Notes: a model not told the origin generated them from the sequence alone. A DNA stretch of 64,000 bases from Odontocerum albicorne (GCA_949825065.1 OX463859.1:10441606-10505605); one strand, 5' to 3'; shown: positions 31,537 to 42,244, counted from the first letter of the stretch. A program made the numbers and translations.

Positions 31537-31728
31537 ATTTGATGCGTGTGGGAGATGAGTGTTAAAGGAGTCCAAGTAACCTAAATTTGATGCGTGTGGG
31601 AGATGAGTGTTAAAGGAGTCCAAGTAACCTAAATTTGATGCGTGTGGGAGATGAGTGTTAAAGGAGTCCAAGTAACCTAAATTTGATGCGTGTGGGAGAT
31701 GAGTGTTAAAGGAGTCTAAGTAACCTAA
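31537..31728. repeat. 48-bp tandem repeat, 4 nearly identical copies
   Basis: GATGCGTGTGGGAGATGAGT starts at 31,541, 31,589, 31,637 and 31,685, an exact 48-bp period. The only difference I see is a C/T in the last unit. The near identity points to very recent expansion. Confidence 0.96.
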
Positions 31729-32090
31729 ATTTAAATATATTTAGTTATTTCATTATTTTGAATACATGGTTATGTGTCGTCGTCGTTGCTGGAACTCGTA
31801 ATCGAGGACCTCATCGCCACTCCAACGTCAATTTTGAACTGTTCCTACACGTCGATCATATGATGAACTTCTATGAGAAAACAACCCATTCGTAGATGAA
31901 CACTTTCGCTCGTACATGTCAGACATGTTCAAGTTGCACATAGTGGAAACGATGGTGGAACATTTCATGACTTCGAATGTGCCTTCTGTAAGTTTCAGAC
32001 TCCTCTATAAGTCTCAGACTCATAGATAAGTGTAGGAAGGGTTATAGTCTTACAGACATATATTTTTGTTGACTGGGAGATTTCCCTACT
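31729..32090 (+). other. unassigned, short coding-like patch
   Basis: At about 31,880-31,990 one plus frame reads NPFVDEHFRSYMSDMFKLH and IVETMVEHFMTSN, with more balanced composition than the surroundings. I do not recognise the family. It may be an exon or transposase remnant. Confidence 0.25.
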
Positions 32091-32091
32091 G

Positions 32092-32178
32092 TAGAATACT
32101 CTGCCATTTAGTAAGCCACCTGGTGGGCTTATCGTTATAAAATTATTTCTTCCAACTAACCAGCTCATTTTGGATAAA
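32092..32178 (-). mobile_element. LINE-A/SINE-1 type tail, reverse strand
   Basis: Antisense of CTGGTTAGTTGGAAGAAAT and ATAAGCCCACCAGGTGG. No head or ORF adjoins it. Confidence 0.6.
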
Positions 32179-32239
32179 TTGAATTGTCGTAATCTGTGAA
32201 AAATTTTATAAAAAATATTTATTTAAATTCAAGTAAAAA

Positions 32240-32775
32240 AAAGAGTTCGTGTAACACATGCCACTTTACGCGATGCATGTCAAGCTCTGAATTTATTGGA
32301 GAACGACCGAAACTGGGATACATGCATTAATGACGTGTGCAACATGTCACATCCAAATCAAATTCGTGCATTGTTTGCAATGTCTTTTCTTAACATTTAA
32401 TTAGTTCCAATTATCTCTGTATTTCCTCAACAATACTCCTATTTGACAAATATTTCCTTAACAATACTCCTATTTGACAAATGTTTGACAAATGCGTGTC
32501 CAGCTGCAAAACGATCGATCAGCTGAGATATTCTCACATCAATTGCAAGGAAATTGGGAACGGAAAGGGGCCGGTTGATATGACCTCAGGATGAATTTCA
32601 TTCTCTCATAACTTCTGCAATTTAGAGACGGTAAAAGAAGAATTGGTTGAAAAAGTATTTCCCAATATTCAAATCAATTATAAGAATCACGATTGGCTGA
32701 GTGAACGAGCTATTCTTGCCGCCAAGAACAAAGACGTCTACGAACTTAACAATATTATTCAGTTCCTTTTTTAAT
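32240..32775 (+). pseudogene. Helitron (Pif1-like) helicase relic
   Basis: Three blocks of a Helitron Rep/helicase in the right order but different frames: HATLRDACQALNLLENDRNW and PNQIRALFAMS (32,255-32,390); MRVQLQNDRSAEIFSHQLQG (32,493-32,552); then NFCNLETVKEELVEKVFPNI and NYKNHDWLSERAILAAKNKD, VYELNN (32,610-32,760). WLSERAILAAKN is a conserved segment of these helicases. A tandem duplication of about 31 bp (TCCTATTTGACAAAT) near 32,440-32,490 and in-frame stops disable it. The catalytic Walker A and the C-terminus are absent. Confidence 0.87.
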
Positions 32776-33345
32776 GTTTCACAATTTTATATGTTTTTGT
32801 TATAACTTTATTTCTTCTTTTCCAGTGCAATCGATCTGCTTTAGTTCATCAAAATCGATTTGTATCGCTTTTTAGATTCCGCACTGTTAGCGCATTGTGC
32901 GACAGAGACGACGCTTTACAAAACCGAACTTAGCCGATTATGGCTGACAGTCTCTTTCTTAAGTCCGATGTGTATTAGGTACTTACCGCCGGGTACTGTA
33001 TAATATGTGTGTAAGTCATACTATTATAGTTCATACAACTTATATTTTAGAAGCTAAACAGTTTTAATTTCATTGGTCGACTGCAGAAAATAATGTATTA
33101 TTAATTCTTGTTCGCTTAAATACGAGTATTATCGCGTGCATAAACAAAATGAACACATTATTTGTAAAATTGTATGATAATTTTGAATCGTGTCTAGTAG
33201 CTATAAATGTGATTTTTAACACGTATTAGTTCTTTGTATACAAAACGTATCAATCAATGTAGAATCTTGATAATCAAAGTTTCTTCGTGGTGCATGCAAC
33301 TGCACACAAAGTCAAATTTTACAAATGAAATGAAAATCAATGTAA
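32776..33345. other. unassigned sequence
   Basis: Contains a somewhat G+C-richer patch (32,870-33,000, CGCATTGTGCGACAGAGACG) of unknown origin. No credible gene. Confidence 0.4.
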
Positions 33346-33349
33346 TAAA

Positions 33350-33990
33350 AAGGCGATCAAACTAGAGGTTTAAAAATGATAAGGTATAATGGACGTAAAA
33401 GGGGGGAATTCTGAAAATTATATCTCATTTTAAGATTGGCTGTTCAATAATTGCCTCAAATGAATCAGGAGTAAAACAAGGTTTCCTGAAAGAACAAGTT
33501 CTTAAGTTTGAAAATCGAGATATCAAACATTTTGAAGATTTAACCCATTGGCTGCAATCATATTCTTATATATTTAATATTGTTTGTAATTTATTGCAAA
33601 GTTAAATGATATTCCTAGTAATATACCAGAATGCAGTAAATCGAGTGCGATCGAAAGGCGATAAAACCAAAGGTTTAAAAATGATTAGGTTAATGGACGT
33701 AAAAAGGGGGAATTCTGAAACTTATAAGATTGGCTGATATCTCACTTTAAGATTGGCTGTTCAATAATTGCCTCAAATGAATCAGGAGTAAAACAAGTTT
33801 TCCTGAAAGAATAAGTTCTCAAGTTCGTTTTTTCGAGAATATGTTAAGTTCTCAAGTTCGAAAATCGAGATATCAAACATTTTGAAGATTTAACCAATTG
33901 GCTGCAATCATATTCTAATATGGTTTGTACTTGCAAAGTTAAATTATTTTCCTAGTAATATACTTAATTCGGTAAATCGATTGCATTATT
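33350..33990. repeat. direct duplication of about 300 bp
   Basis: 33,350-33,652 and 33,654-33,985 share GGTTTAAAAATGAT, GGGGGAATTCTGAAA, GATTGGCTGTTCAATAATTG, CCTCAAATGAATCAGGAGTA, CGAGATATCAAACATTTTGA and GGCTGCAATCATATTCT. The second copy has two small internal duplications (AAGATTGGCTG; AGTTCTCAAGTTCG). Confidence 0.9.
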
Positions 33991-34089
33991 ACTTCAGTCT
34001 TCTTTAAAAATAAAAATATGTTAATTAATATAAAAAAATCAAATAATGAATGAATTTTTTTACTAATTTTAATTAATCATTTTCCTGAT

Positions 34090-34300
34090 TACTCTGTACC
34101 TATTGGCGCATGCGCATATCGCAGCAGGAGAACACACAATATAACGAGAATTATGATAGCGCAGCTCACAAAACAGTGGGTTTATATTAAATAATCAATC
34201 TTAATTACAGATCATTACAGCGCCGGGCGACACCTCGCGCTGTGCCTCATTTGCATTACAGATGCAATATGCACACGGCTACTGGGTGATTTTGCTGCCA
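34090..34300. promoter_or_regulatory. possible conserved non-coding element
   Basis: A complex, G+C-richer block in A+T-rich DNA, with GCGCATGCGCATATCGCAGC, CAGCGCCGGGCGACACCTCG and the octamer ATTTGCAT (a POU/Oct site) at about 34,248. It is not repeated elsewhere in the window and has no long frame. Regulatory function is only inferred. Confidence 0.25.
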
Positions 34301-34380
34301 GTTAACAGTTTTTTATAAAAAAAAATTAATTAACAAACCTGATAAACGAGAAAAGCACGTCTGTGATTTTTTTATGGGGA

Positions 34381-35150
34381 AACTTTGCAGAATTTGTAAA
34401 TATCATTATCACCATCATATTATGTCATTGTTTATGTAGGTAGAGAGAATATATCGCTACTTCATATTCTGGTACAGATCTTTCGTTTCTACCTAAATCT
34501 GAAAAAATAAACAAACATATCTGTAGTATTTAACAAAAACTTTGCAGAATTTGTTAATATCATAATCACCACCATATTTTGTCTTTATTTGGGTAGGCAG
34601 AGAGCATAGATCGCTACTACATATTCTGGTACAGATCTTCCATTTCTATATAACATAAATCTGTGAAAATAAACAAACAGATCTGTAGTATTTAATAAAA
34701 AAAAATGCAGACTTTGTTAATATCGTTATCACTACCATATTGTGTCTTTATTTAGGTAGGCAGAGAGCATAGATCGCTACTACATGTTCTGATACAGATC
34801 TTCCGTTTCTAATATATATAACATAAATCTGTAAAAATAAACAAACAGAACTGTAGTATTTAATAAAAAAAAATGTTAATATCATTATCACCACCATATT
34901 GTGTCTTTATTTGGGTAGGCAGAGAGCATAGATCGCTACTACCTATTCTGGTACAGATCTTCCGTTTCTACATAACATAAATCTGTAAAAATAAACAAAC
35001 AGATTTATAGTATTCATTAAAAAAACTTTGCAGAATTTGTTAATATCATAATCACCACCATGTTATGTCCTTATATGGGAAGGTAGAGAGAACATATCGA
35101 TGTTTCATACAATTCTGGTGCACATCTTTTGTTTCTATCACGTTCATAGA
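34381..35150. repeat. about 163-bp tandem array, 5 copies
   Basis: Units begin near 34,381, 34,540, 34,702, 34,866 and 35,024 with ACTTTGCAGAATTTGTTAAT. Each holds GGGTAGGCAGAGAGCATAGA, CAGATCTTCCGTTTCTA and AATAAACAAACAGATCTGTA. The middle and the right edge (GCACATCTTTTGTTTCTATC) resemble the antisense LINE-C 3' end at 58.3 kb. Confidence 0.92.
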
Positions 35151-35639
35151 CATCGTTATGTATGTTCTATTATACAAGCTTTTTACTTTTCCTTATTTCA
35201 GAATTTGATAATAAAGAGCATTAGATACGATGGTATATTAGACAAGATCAAAATCATTGGTTTGACTTGAAATAAAAATTGTATGGTAATATACGTGTGT
35301 ATACATGTATGATATATTGAAGTGGGCATCGACCACATATGAAATATATAAATACGTATGCAAAATTTGTGATTCAAAAATGAAAAAACTTCATCACAGA
35401 TCTTGCTTAGTGAAATGGTTATCTGTATGCACAAATTGAATGCTTGTTGTATTGTTGTATACTTGTATAAGGATAAAATAATAATAATAAATTTATTGTA
35501 ACCTATTCGCGCGCATGCTGCAAAAAGAGCATATTATTTGGAAAATTGTATCCGATTTTTGGATCGTCTCTATTCGTCTTTATTTTAATGCATCGAGCTA
35601 AACTTGATGCATTTAAAAATATGATAGAATTTTGATAGT

Positions 35640-36010
35640 AAAAAATTTAAAATTTACCATATTTTAGTTTTTGAAGAGCAGCTCGATAGATACGAGTACA
35701 AAATATGTTCCTTTTCATTTTTTGAGAGTAGCTCGATAGATAATAAAAAAAATGAAAATCGGAGAGTAGCTCGAATGATACATTTTTTTTGAATTTTTTC
35801 GAGAGTTCCTCAATAGAAAAAAAATATGATTTATATTAATTTTCCGAGAAAAGTATCTATAGACAAAAAAATAATGATTCTATTTTAATTACTCCAGATT
35901 AGCTCAATATATTAAAATATTTGTTTATATTTAATTTTTTCGAGATTAGTTCGATATGTATAAAATATAACTCTTTTTTAATTTTCAAAACAAGCTCGAT
36001 AAATTAAAAA
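35640..36010. repeat. degenerate tandem repeat of about 55-60 bp
   Basis: GAGAGTAGCTCGATAGATA-like cores recur about every 55-60 bp (35,680, 35,735, 35,765, 35,810, 35,900, 35,945, 35,990) separated by A/T-rich DNA. The copies are strongly diverged, so the array is old. Confidence 0.7.
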
Positions 36011-36139
36011 AATATTACTATATTTTGAATTTTATGAATAAAATAACTAAAAAAATAGTATACTCGCATACAAAATAGAACAAAGACATGTATGATTCCA
36101 TATCTCCCTGTACCTTAAATATACCAAATATCGGATTAC

Positions 36140-36345
36140 CCCATAAACACGTGTCGCGAACAAACGTATAAATTATAAATCTACCCAAATCGGGCATTAG
36201 ACGAGCATCCCTGTGTGAGGGTCGTAGCCCCAGTAGCGGATGTATCGGGTGCGGTCTAATCCTAAGATTAACAAGCTATATCTGATTGAGCGGCGCGTGC
36301 CAATAATAGGTCAACTTACCCTTATTTCCTCTTAGTGAAATGGGT
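36140..36345. other. complex single-copy patch
   Basis: Composition shifts up in G+C (CACGTGTCGCGAAC, GTGTGAGGGTCGTAGCCCCA, GGTGCGGTCTAATCCTAAGA). It includes an E-box CACGTG and a TAATCC homeodomain-type site. No reading frame of note. Confidence 0.25.
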
Positions 36346-36980
36346 GTAATGATTTTTGAAGGATGGGTTTAATCTAGCGGACATGGTTTTTATTTGGCAG
36401 CTTTTGACTTTTTACTTTTGAAACCAATTATAGTAGATATACGATTATTAAAAAAAAATGTATTAAAGTTACGTCAGTCCACTTATAGCATTTTTTATCG
36501 TTGTGACATTTAAATATTTTATTGTAATTTATTAAATATTTTAAGTTGCCCCCGTTGATTTAGTGGTTGATAGAGGTCCAGACTCAAAGCCTGTTTAATA
36601 ATGTGGTTTTCTCGTCACATGCCCATACCATCAAAGTTGTTTAACCTTTATTTTCTCCTCTATAATAATAATACAATCTATTTTTTCCCCAAATAAACTA
36701 ATTAGTGATTTTAAACTAATTAAGAGGGGTTGGCGTTAGAAAAAGGGATGTACTTGATAGGTTTGCAATGAAAAAGAAAGTCTCAATTTACTTAATATAT
36801 TTTTTAAGTGCTACCTGACAGATATTAAATAAATCTAAAATAAAAAGCAGTATCATATTATAACTAAAATTTGGATTAAAATTTGAAACAAAGTATCATA
36901 AAACGTTTTCTAAATCGTTCCCGATGTGTTACAAAAAATCTATTGTTGCATTTACTTTCATAAATTGTATTGTATTACTT
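36346..36980. other. unassigned A+T-rich sequence
   Basis: Nothing recognised. Confidence 0.45.
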
Positions 36981-36984
36981 ATTT

Positions 36985-37172
36985 TTTGTATACAATACAA
37001 CTCGGTGGGTTAGTTGCCATGGGTAAATCCTTCCAACCAACCAGAAAGATGTTAAAAAGATTTTAAGTGAATACCCGAGTGAGACCATGTTTGAAAATGA
37101 TTGTGTACCAACTTGAAACCTCAACTCCTGAGTTGGAAGACAAACACCTTACCAACTAGGCTACAGAGGTCA
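36985..37172 (-). mobile_element. SINE-1, full length, reverse strand
   Basis: On the minus strand: head GACCTCTGTAGCCTAGTTGG TAAGG, body CACTCGGGTATTCACTTAAA, tail TTTCTGGTTGGTTGGAAGGA...CCCACCGAGT and GTTGTATTGTATACAA. Box B is degenerate. Confidence 0.78.
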
Positions 37173-37379
37173 TAGTAAATGTGATTAATCAATACATTTC
37201 TCAAAAGCATTCTAAATACTATATTATTTTTTTATTGTCGTATTACAGCTCAACTTAAAGTAGATTAGTAGCAGAGTCTATATAACTTTTAAGAACTAAA
37301 TTTTATAAATCACTTTTTTACTAACTTCTGTAATATTTTCCAAATTTATTGCTTTTGAATGATAGACTAATTTGGCTTC

Positions 37380-37600
37380 ACGCAAATACGACAGCGCTTT
37401 TGACCATGAAAAATCAAAGAACACGATCGATCGGCAAAGTTCGGCATTTTCCGTATCAGCCCGACAGAGCAGCAATTCGTCTCACGTATATAAGCCCATC
37501 ACATCATAATAAATTCTTATCTCATACGAGCCACGCGCCGGGAGGGAGGGGGGAGGGGGTGGGGCTTATCTGCTATTTTTAATTTCCGTTTTCATATTTC
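37380..37600 (+). promoter_or_regulatory. TATA-type promoter-like patch with G-tract
   Basis: A complex block (GATCGATCGGCAAAGTTCGG, CAGCCCGACAGAGCAGCAAT) is followed by ACGTATATAAGCCC, with a TATATAAG box at 37,487-37,494. A run of five G-tracts (GGGAGGGAGGGGGG, AGGGGGTGGGG) follows at 37,539-37,564. No transcript or coding exon could be tied to it. Confidence 0.3.
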
Positions 37601-37689
37601 ACCCCCACCCTTGGCGAAAAAATCTGTTGTGGTATATCACACAGCTCCTTGAATATTAAAATTTCTTTAATTTTATTTATAACAAACTA

Positions 37690-37850
37690 AGAGGGTTTTT
37701 TGTATTGTATTGCGCAATCTGGCGGGCTTATTGCCATGGTGCAATATCTTCCAACTAACCAGAAATGTGTTTAAGAGGCCTTAAGTAAAAACCTAAATGG
37801 AATCCTTTTTTAAAAAATATTCTTTAGTTTCGAGATAACATACCATTATG
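37690..37850 (-). mobile_element. SINE-1 tail and body, reverse strand
   Basis: Antisense of TTTCTGGTTAGTTGGAAGAT, CAATAAGCCCGCCAGATTG, and the upstream body CATTTAGGTTTTTACTTAAGG. The head is absent. Confidence 0.65.
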
Positions 37851-37879
37851 GTTCAAAAATTTCCGGCCTGAACAAGTTA

Positions 37880-38312
37880 ACATACAGCGTGTATGAACAG
37901 GCATCACGCCAGCGACATCCACGTCCACGGTCAGGCAATCTTATAGTTCAAATGTGTTGATACTTCCACCTTCAGCAGTACTAGAGCCGATAGAAGACGT
38001 ATTGTTTCGTTATACTCTGGAATGTTAAAAAATGATATCACACCATAATCATACAACTCCTTTTCCTCTCCCCCATCCCTTCATTTTCCTTTGATTGATG
38101 ATATTTCATTCTAACTTTTACTACGAGTATTAACGAGTATATTGTTCATAAATTTCATAAAGATGAATAATCATTGTAATATGTGTTGCGACCATGTAAC
38201 TCGCTATATTTGCTTTTGTCTGATTCTTTAGAAGAGATTACAGCCTAGCAATAAGCTCGCCTGATTGTTTTTGTAATGAAGTGTTATTAAATAAATAAAC
38301 AAAATGAATATT
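37880..38312 (+). mobile_element. LINE-A 3' end
   Basis: 37,880-38,030 may hold the last decayed codons of LINE-A. From 38,040 the 3' UTR is clear: CCCTTCATTTTCCTTTGATTG, GATGATATTTCATT, TTCATAAATTTCATAAAGAT, GACCATGTAACTCG, GTCTGATTCTTTAGAAGAG, GCAATAAGCTCGCCTGATTG, and AAATAAATAAA. Confidence 0.68.
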
Positions 38313-38439
38313 TTACTCATCAAATTCTGGAATTGGTTTTAATGCTCAGCCAGCACTACCACGTCAAAACACATATTATATAATATATCATTCAAAATGG
38401 TTACATAATATATGATATCACATATCATCTGGAGTGATG

Positions 38440-38748
38440 AAGTGTGAGGAATTTGATTTTGCGTGATGTATACATATATGTAATTGAGTGTCACTGTTTG
38501 CCAGGTTGATGAGAATGTGCAACGGGGTTTTATATAATCAAACATTGGAAATAAGTATTGATTTATTTTTTCATGCTATATGTCCTCAGTAAGACACAGG
38601 CAAACTCCTAGTTTACTGGGGACACGACAAATGAAAGGCTACATACCCAGATCCATTAAAATTGTGTGTCCAAATTAAATTAACTGTTGTTTTTTCGTAA
38701 ATTATGTATATTTCTTGTCATGTATAAAATAAAATTAAAATAAAATAA
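38440..38748 (+). mobile_element. LINE-B 3' end, copy 2
   Basis: Aligned by eye with 560-862: GTAATTGAGTGTCACTGTTT, TGATGAGAATGTGCAACGGG, GGGGACACGACAAATGAAAG, CCCAGATCCATTAAAATTGT, ending TTTCTTGTCATGTATA plus short A-rich repeats. Confidence 0.65.
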
Positions 38749-39075
38749 ATTAAAATTTGTATCGATTTCCAGTTGGACTGCTATTTGAGGGAAGTAATAG
38801 AGGGAACCAAAACATATAAAGTAGTAAATATGAATCTTATATCAATTCCAAACTATTGAAAATCAGGATAATCGGTATGGTCATGGTCGTGTTTTAAACA
38901 TAGTAAATTAATTTAACGTTTGAGTAAATATAATTAAAATTAAAACAAAATATAACTTTTAAGGAAACTAAGGATAATAATGGACATTATATGTGAGTTA
39001 GGGACGAGGAATATTTTTATATAAGTAATGATTTTTTTAAAATTTCGTTAACATAGATAGGTATGTAGTACATCT
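38749..39075. other. unassigned A+T-rich sequence
   Basis: Nothing recognised. Confidence 0.45.
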
Positions 39076-39148
39076 TATTAATCTAGAAAGATGGTTTCGA
39101 AATTGAGCCGAGTGAACTACAAAATACATGTGCTGATTAAGATACATT

Positions 39149-39905
39149 GTTAGAAAGCGAGAACATTTCATTGAACTAGGAAGATCGTTTCAAAGTCAAG
39201 CGATCGAAGAGCAAAATATCTGTGCAGAATTATGACACATGGTTAGAAAGCGAGAACATTTCATTGAACTAGGAAGATCGTTTCAAAGTCAAGCGATCGA
39301 AGAGCAAAATATATGTGCAGAATTAGGACACATAGTTAGAAAGCGAGAACATTTCATTGAACGAGGAAGATCGTTTCAAAGTCAAGCGATCGAAGAGCAA
39401 AATATATGTGCAGAATTAGGACACATAGTTAGAAAGCGAGAACATTTCATTGAACGAGGAAGATCGTTTCAAAGTCAAGCGATCGAAGAGCAAAATATAT
39501 GTGCAGAATTATGACACGTGGCTAGAAAGCGAGAACATTTCATTGAACTAGGAAGATCGTTTCAAAGTCAAGCGATCGAAGAGCAAAATATATGTGCAGA
39601 ATTATGACACATGGTTAGAAAGCGAGAACATTTCATTGAACTAGGAAGATCGTTTCAAAGTCAAGCGATCGAAGAACAAAATATATGTGCAGAATTATGA
39701 CACATTATTAGAAAGCTAGCAAATTTCATTAAACTTGGAAGATCATTACAAAATCAAGTGATTTAACCACAAAATATGTGTGTAAAATGATGTTACACAG
39801 CTAGAAAGCAATCAGATTTCATTGAGTTCAAAGAAATCAGATTTCAATTGTTCCAAAGTCAATCGATTGAACCGCAAAATATGTGTGTAATGGTGATACA
39901 GTGTT
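39149..39905. repeat. 93-bp satellite array, 6 good copies plus diverged edges
   Basis: GTTAGAAAGCGAGAACATTT (or a variant) starts at 39,149, 39,242, 39,335, 39,428, 39,521 and 39,614, an exact 93-bp period. Further copies at 39,707 and about 39,800 are diverged, as is the left edge from 39,080. The unit carries TCGTTTCAAAGTCAAGCGAT and CGAAGAGCAAAATATATGTG. Ninety-three is 31 codons, and three central units stay open as one 91-codon frame (39,239-39,514). Others have ATTATGACAC in place of ATTAGGACAC, which closes the frame. Confidence 0.96.
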
Positions 39906-40059
39906 TCAACATCAAGCGAATTTCATTGGATGGGGAACAGCAACATAATTTACAAAGTAACAAAAGCTAAGAAGACATCCAAAAAAACATCATCGAACAT
40001 AACGGATCTTCAACAATGCAGTGAAATCTTTTTTGACATTTTCACAATAATTATAATTT

Positions 40060-40330
40060 TTTAAAATGTTTCGTGTACCTGGAATCATCCGTCTCAGTAC
40101 AAACGAGTACATCGGCTTCGCCGCCGTCCATGAGGCGTGGCAGGGGTATTAAACATTTCCCCACGAGGGCCGTGTCATGGTCGGGGCGGGAGCAGAGGAG
40201 GGTTATGCCGGATGCGCCATACGACCGTAACTCCTTTTACGACCAGTGCATCCAGGCTAACCGATTAAGATGTTTCGGCAGAAACTCTGCAAAATATTAT
40301 ATGATGCACACAGGCTGATGGTATGTGGCA
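40060..40330 (+). other. unrecognised open frame, possible exon
   Basis: 40,073-40,318 is open for 81 codons and much richer in G+C than its surroundings (ATGAGGCGTGGCAGGGG, GTCATGGTCGGGGCGGGAGC). The product includes GRGIKHFPTRAVSWSGREQR and MPDAPYDRNSFYDQCIQAN. It starts without a clear ATG context. A donor-like ATGGTATGTGG follows the stop. I cannot place it in any family. It may be an exon, a gag-like retrotransposon part, or chance. Confidence 0.3.
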
Positions 40331-40484
40331 TTTTGTTTTTTATTATTATTTATATTTATCGTCATTATGTCTGTTCAAATTTTAGTTAAAGTTGAATAGG
40401 AAGAAATGCATTATTCAATGAAAGATCGAATACATTATGCAAGGAATTTATATGACGTTTAATTAAAATGAATACAGGTTGAAA

Positions 40485-40800
40485 CTAATAAATAAGTTAT
40501 TAATTTCAGCATGTATTAACGGTGTCTTGACTGAATGGCTTTATATCTCAAAAGGGGTAAATCAAGGATGTGTCATATCACCCTGATCGTTCTATATTTA
40601 CATATATACGAGTACGTGTGTGAAGGAACTACGTAGATCAATTGGTGGCATTTGAATGTCGATTGGGAATGTGTACAAATTACTGTATATCGTGTTCCTC
40701 GCGGGAAGCACAAACGCCTGTGATCTGACGACAATCCAAGTTTCAAATCACAAATACTTAAAAAGAATGACACAAAACCGGAATGAAAATGGAACTAAAA
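40485..40800 (+). pseudogene. LINE-C reverse transcriptase palm fragment
   Basis: SACINGVLTEWLYISKGVNQ then GCVISP, a stop and SFYIY: the RT block before the catalytic box (GV.QGCV.SP..FN.Y) of the LINE-C family. Downstream GTATATCGTGTTCC... is too decayed to read. It is the only LINE-C piece here from this far upstream in the gene. Confidence 0.6.
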
Positions 40801-42030
40801 TTTAAAATAATCTCTGAAAACCTTGTCAAATAATATATTAGTTTATGAGATATTGTTGAATAAACAGAGCGCCGATTTTTTTTGGTTTCTCAATATTTCC
40901 AGCTATTGCTTCACGGACATACCTGTCGCGCGGATCGAGTCCTGCGATGAGTCTTACGTAAATAAACATCACTAGTGCAATATGCATTTGATTGGGTGAG
41001 TGTAATGAATCATTGCTTTGATCGTAGCATTCCTTTGTTTATTTTACGTAACGTTTAGTTTATCTCCTTTATTTAATGTGTCTCCTTAGGAGTAATGACT
41101 ATTGTTTATTATCAGAAAATTACTTATGTGTCATGTTTACTTGGTGTTGTAATCAAATATCAGTGGTTCTAAACAAAATACGCGTTTAAATTTAGAAATT
41201 AAAAAAAACGCCGAAAATATGCCGCGCACAGGATTCGTGGAATTTGATATTTAACGCGGTGAACAGAATATTAACGTAGAAGATTTGAGAGTGAATTTTA
41301 CGAAATCCAAGTAATTGCAACAAAAAATTGGGAAAGGAAAGTAAAACTGCAAAAAAAATGTATGTCAAATAAATAATTGAGTTTTTATTATTGATCATAT
41401 AATATTAATTTATTTAAACTGAACAATTAAAGTTTTATTTATACAAAGTCGTTCAGTGAACGAAGTTACATGAGCGGTATCATTTCTAACAAGACATGTT
41501 CGTTTGATACATCTCAACAATTCGGTTTGTGCTCTCAGCTTAAAACACTCCTCAGTAGGGACGCCACTAATATACTTTTTTTATTCATTTGGTGCGGCGT
41601 CGGACTTTAGGGAGTTTACAACCACAAGACACGGCTTAAACTCTTAAAGCCAATCAAGCGATTGAAATAACTGATAAGGCACGTTGAAAATGTTAAAGTA
41701 AGATTAGCTAAAAAAAAAACGTTGTGGTGTATTACACTTTTATTGTTTATAGTACAAGTTAGAGGGTTTATTACCTTGTGAAAATTTCTCTTGTTTATTG
41801 CCTTGTGAAATCAGTTTATAAAAAATACAACACGAGTAAAAACAACAATCAAATACGAGTATAAATATTTAAATTCAATCAAGAATACTAGACTTAAGTA
41901 CGCAAAATAAAAAACTCTTGAGGATAACGAGAATGAGATTATAGGGAATATTAAAAAAAAAAAATGTAACATGGAATAAATAGTCTCTCATCGAAGAAAT
42001 GCCAGAGAAAGGCTCTTCTCGACTCAATAA
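40801..42030. other. unassigned sequence
   Basis: About 1.2 kb with no credible gene. A patch at 41,560-41,660 (GGTGCGGCGTCGGACTTTAG) is more complex than the rest. Confidence 0.4.
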
Positions 42031-42034
42031 CATC

Positions 42035-42132
42035 TACAATAATAATAATAAAATTATAATTTATATAGCGCCGTTTAAAGAGCAAACTCTCCTCAAGGGC
42101 GGTCTAGCTTCGAATTCACTATTATTGACAGA
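42035..42132 (-). repeat. family D repeat with TTA tail, reverse strand
   Basis: On the minus strand: GAATTCGAAGCTAGACCGCC, CTTGAGGAGAGTTTGCTCTT, TAAACGGCGCTATATAAATT, then TTTTATTATTATTATTG. The simple-repeat tail suggests that family D is a retroposon. Confidence 0.6.
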
Positions 42133-42244
42133 TTAATAATATTAAAAAAAATTACATCAAAGTTGAGTATAAAGATATGAAGGTGGAGGTAGCGGCGATT
42201 AAATAAGTATTTTTACGAATCTGCATATGTCATGAAAAATATTG

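Noticed and set aside
31877..32000. Host exon ending in a GTAAGT donor
   Set aside because: The frame is short, preceded by a stop, and of unknown family; recorded only as a coding-like patch.
37781..38030. Coding end of LINE-A upstream of the 38-kb 3' UTR
   Set aside because: Some resemblance to the ORF end, but too decayed to call; left as part of the LINE-A feature.
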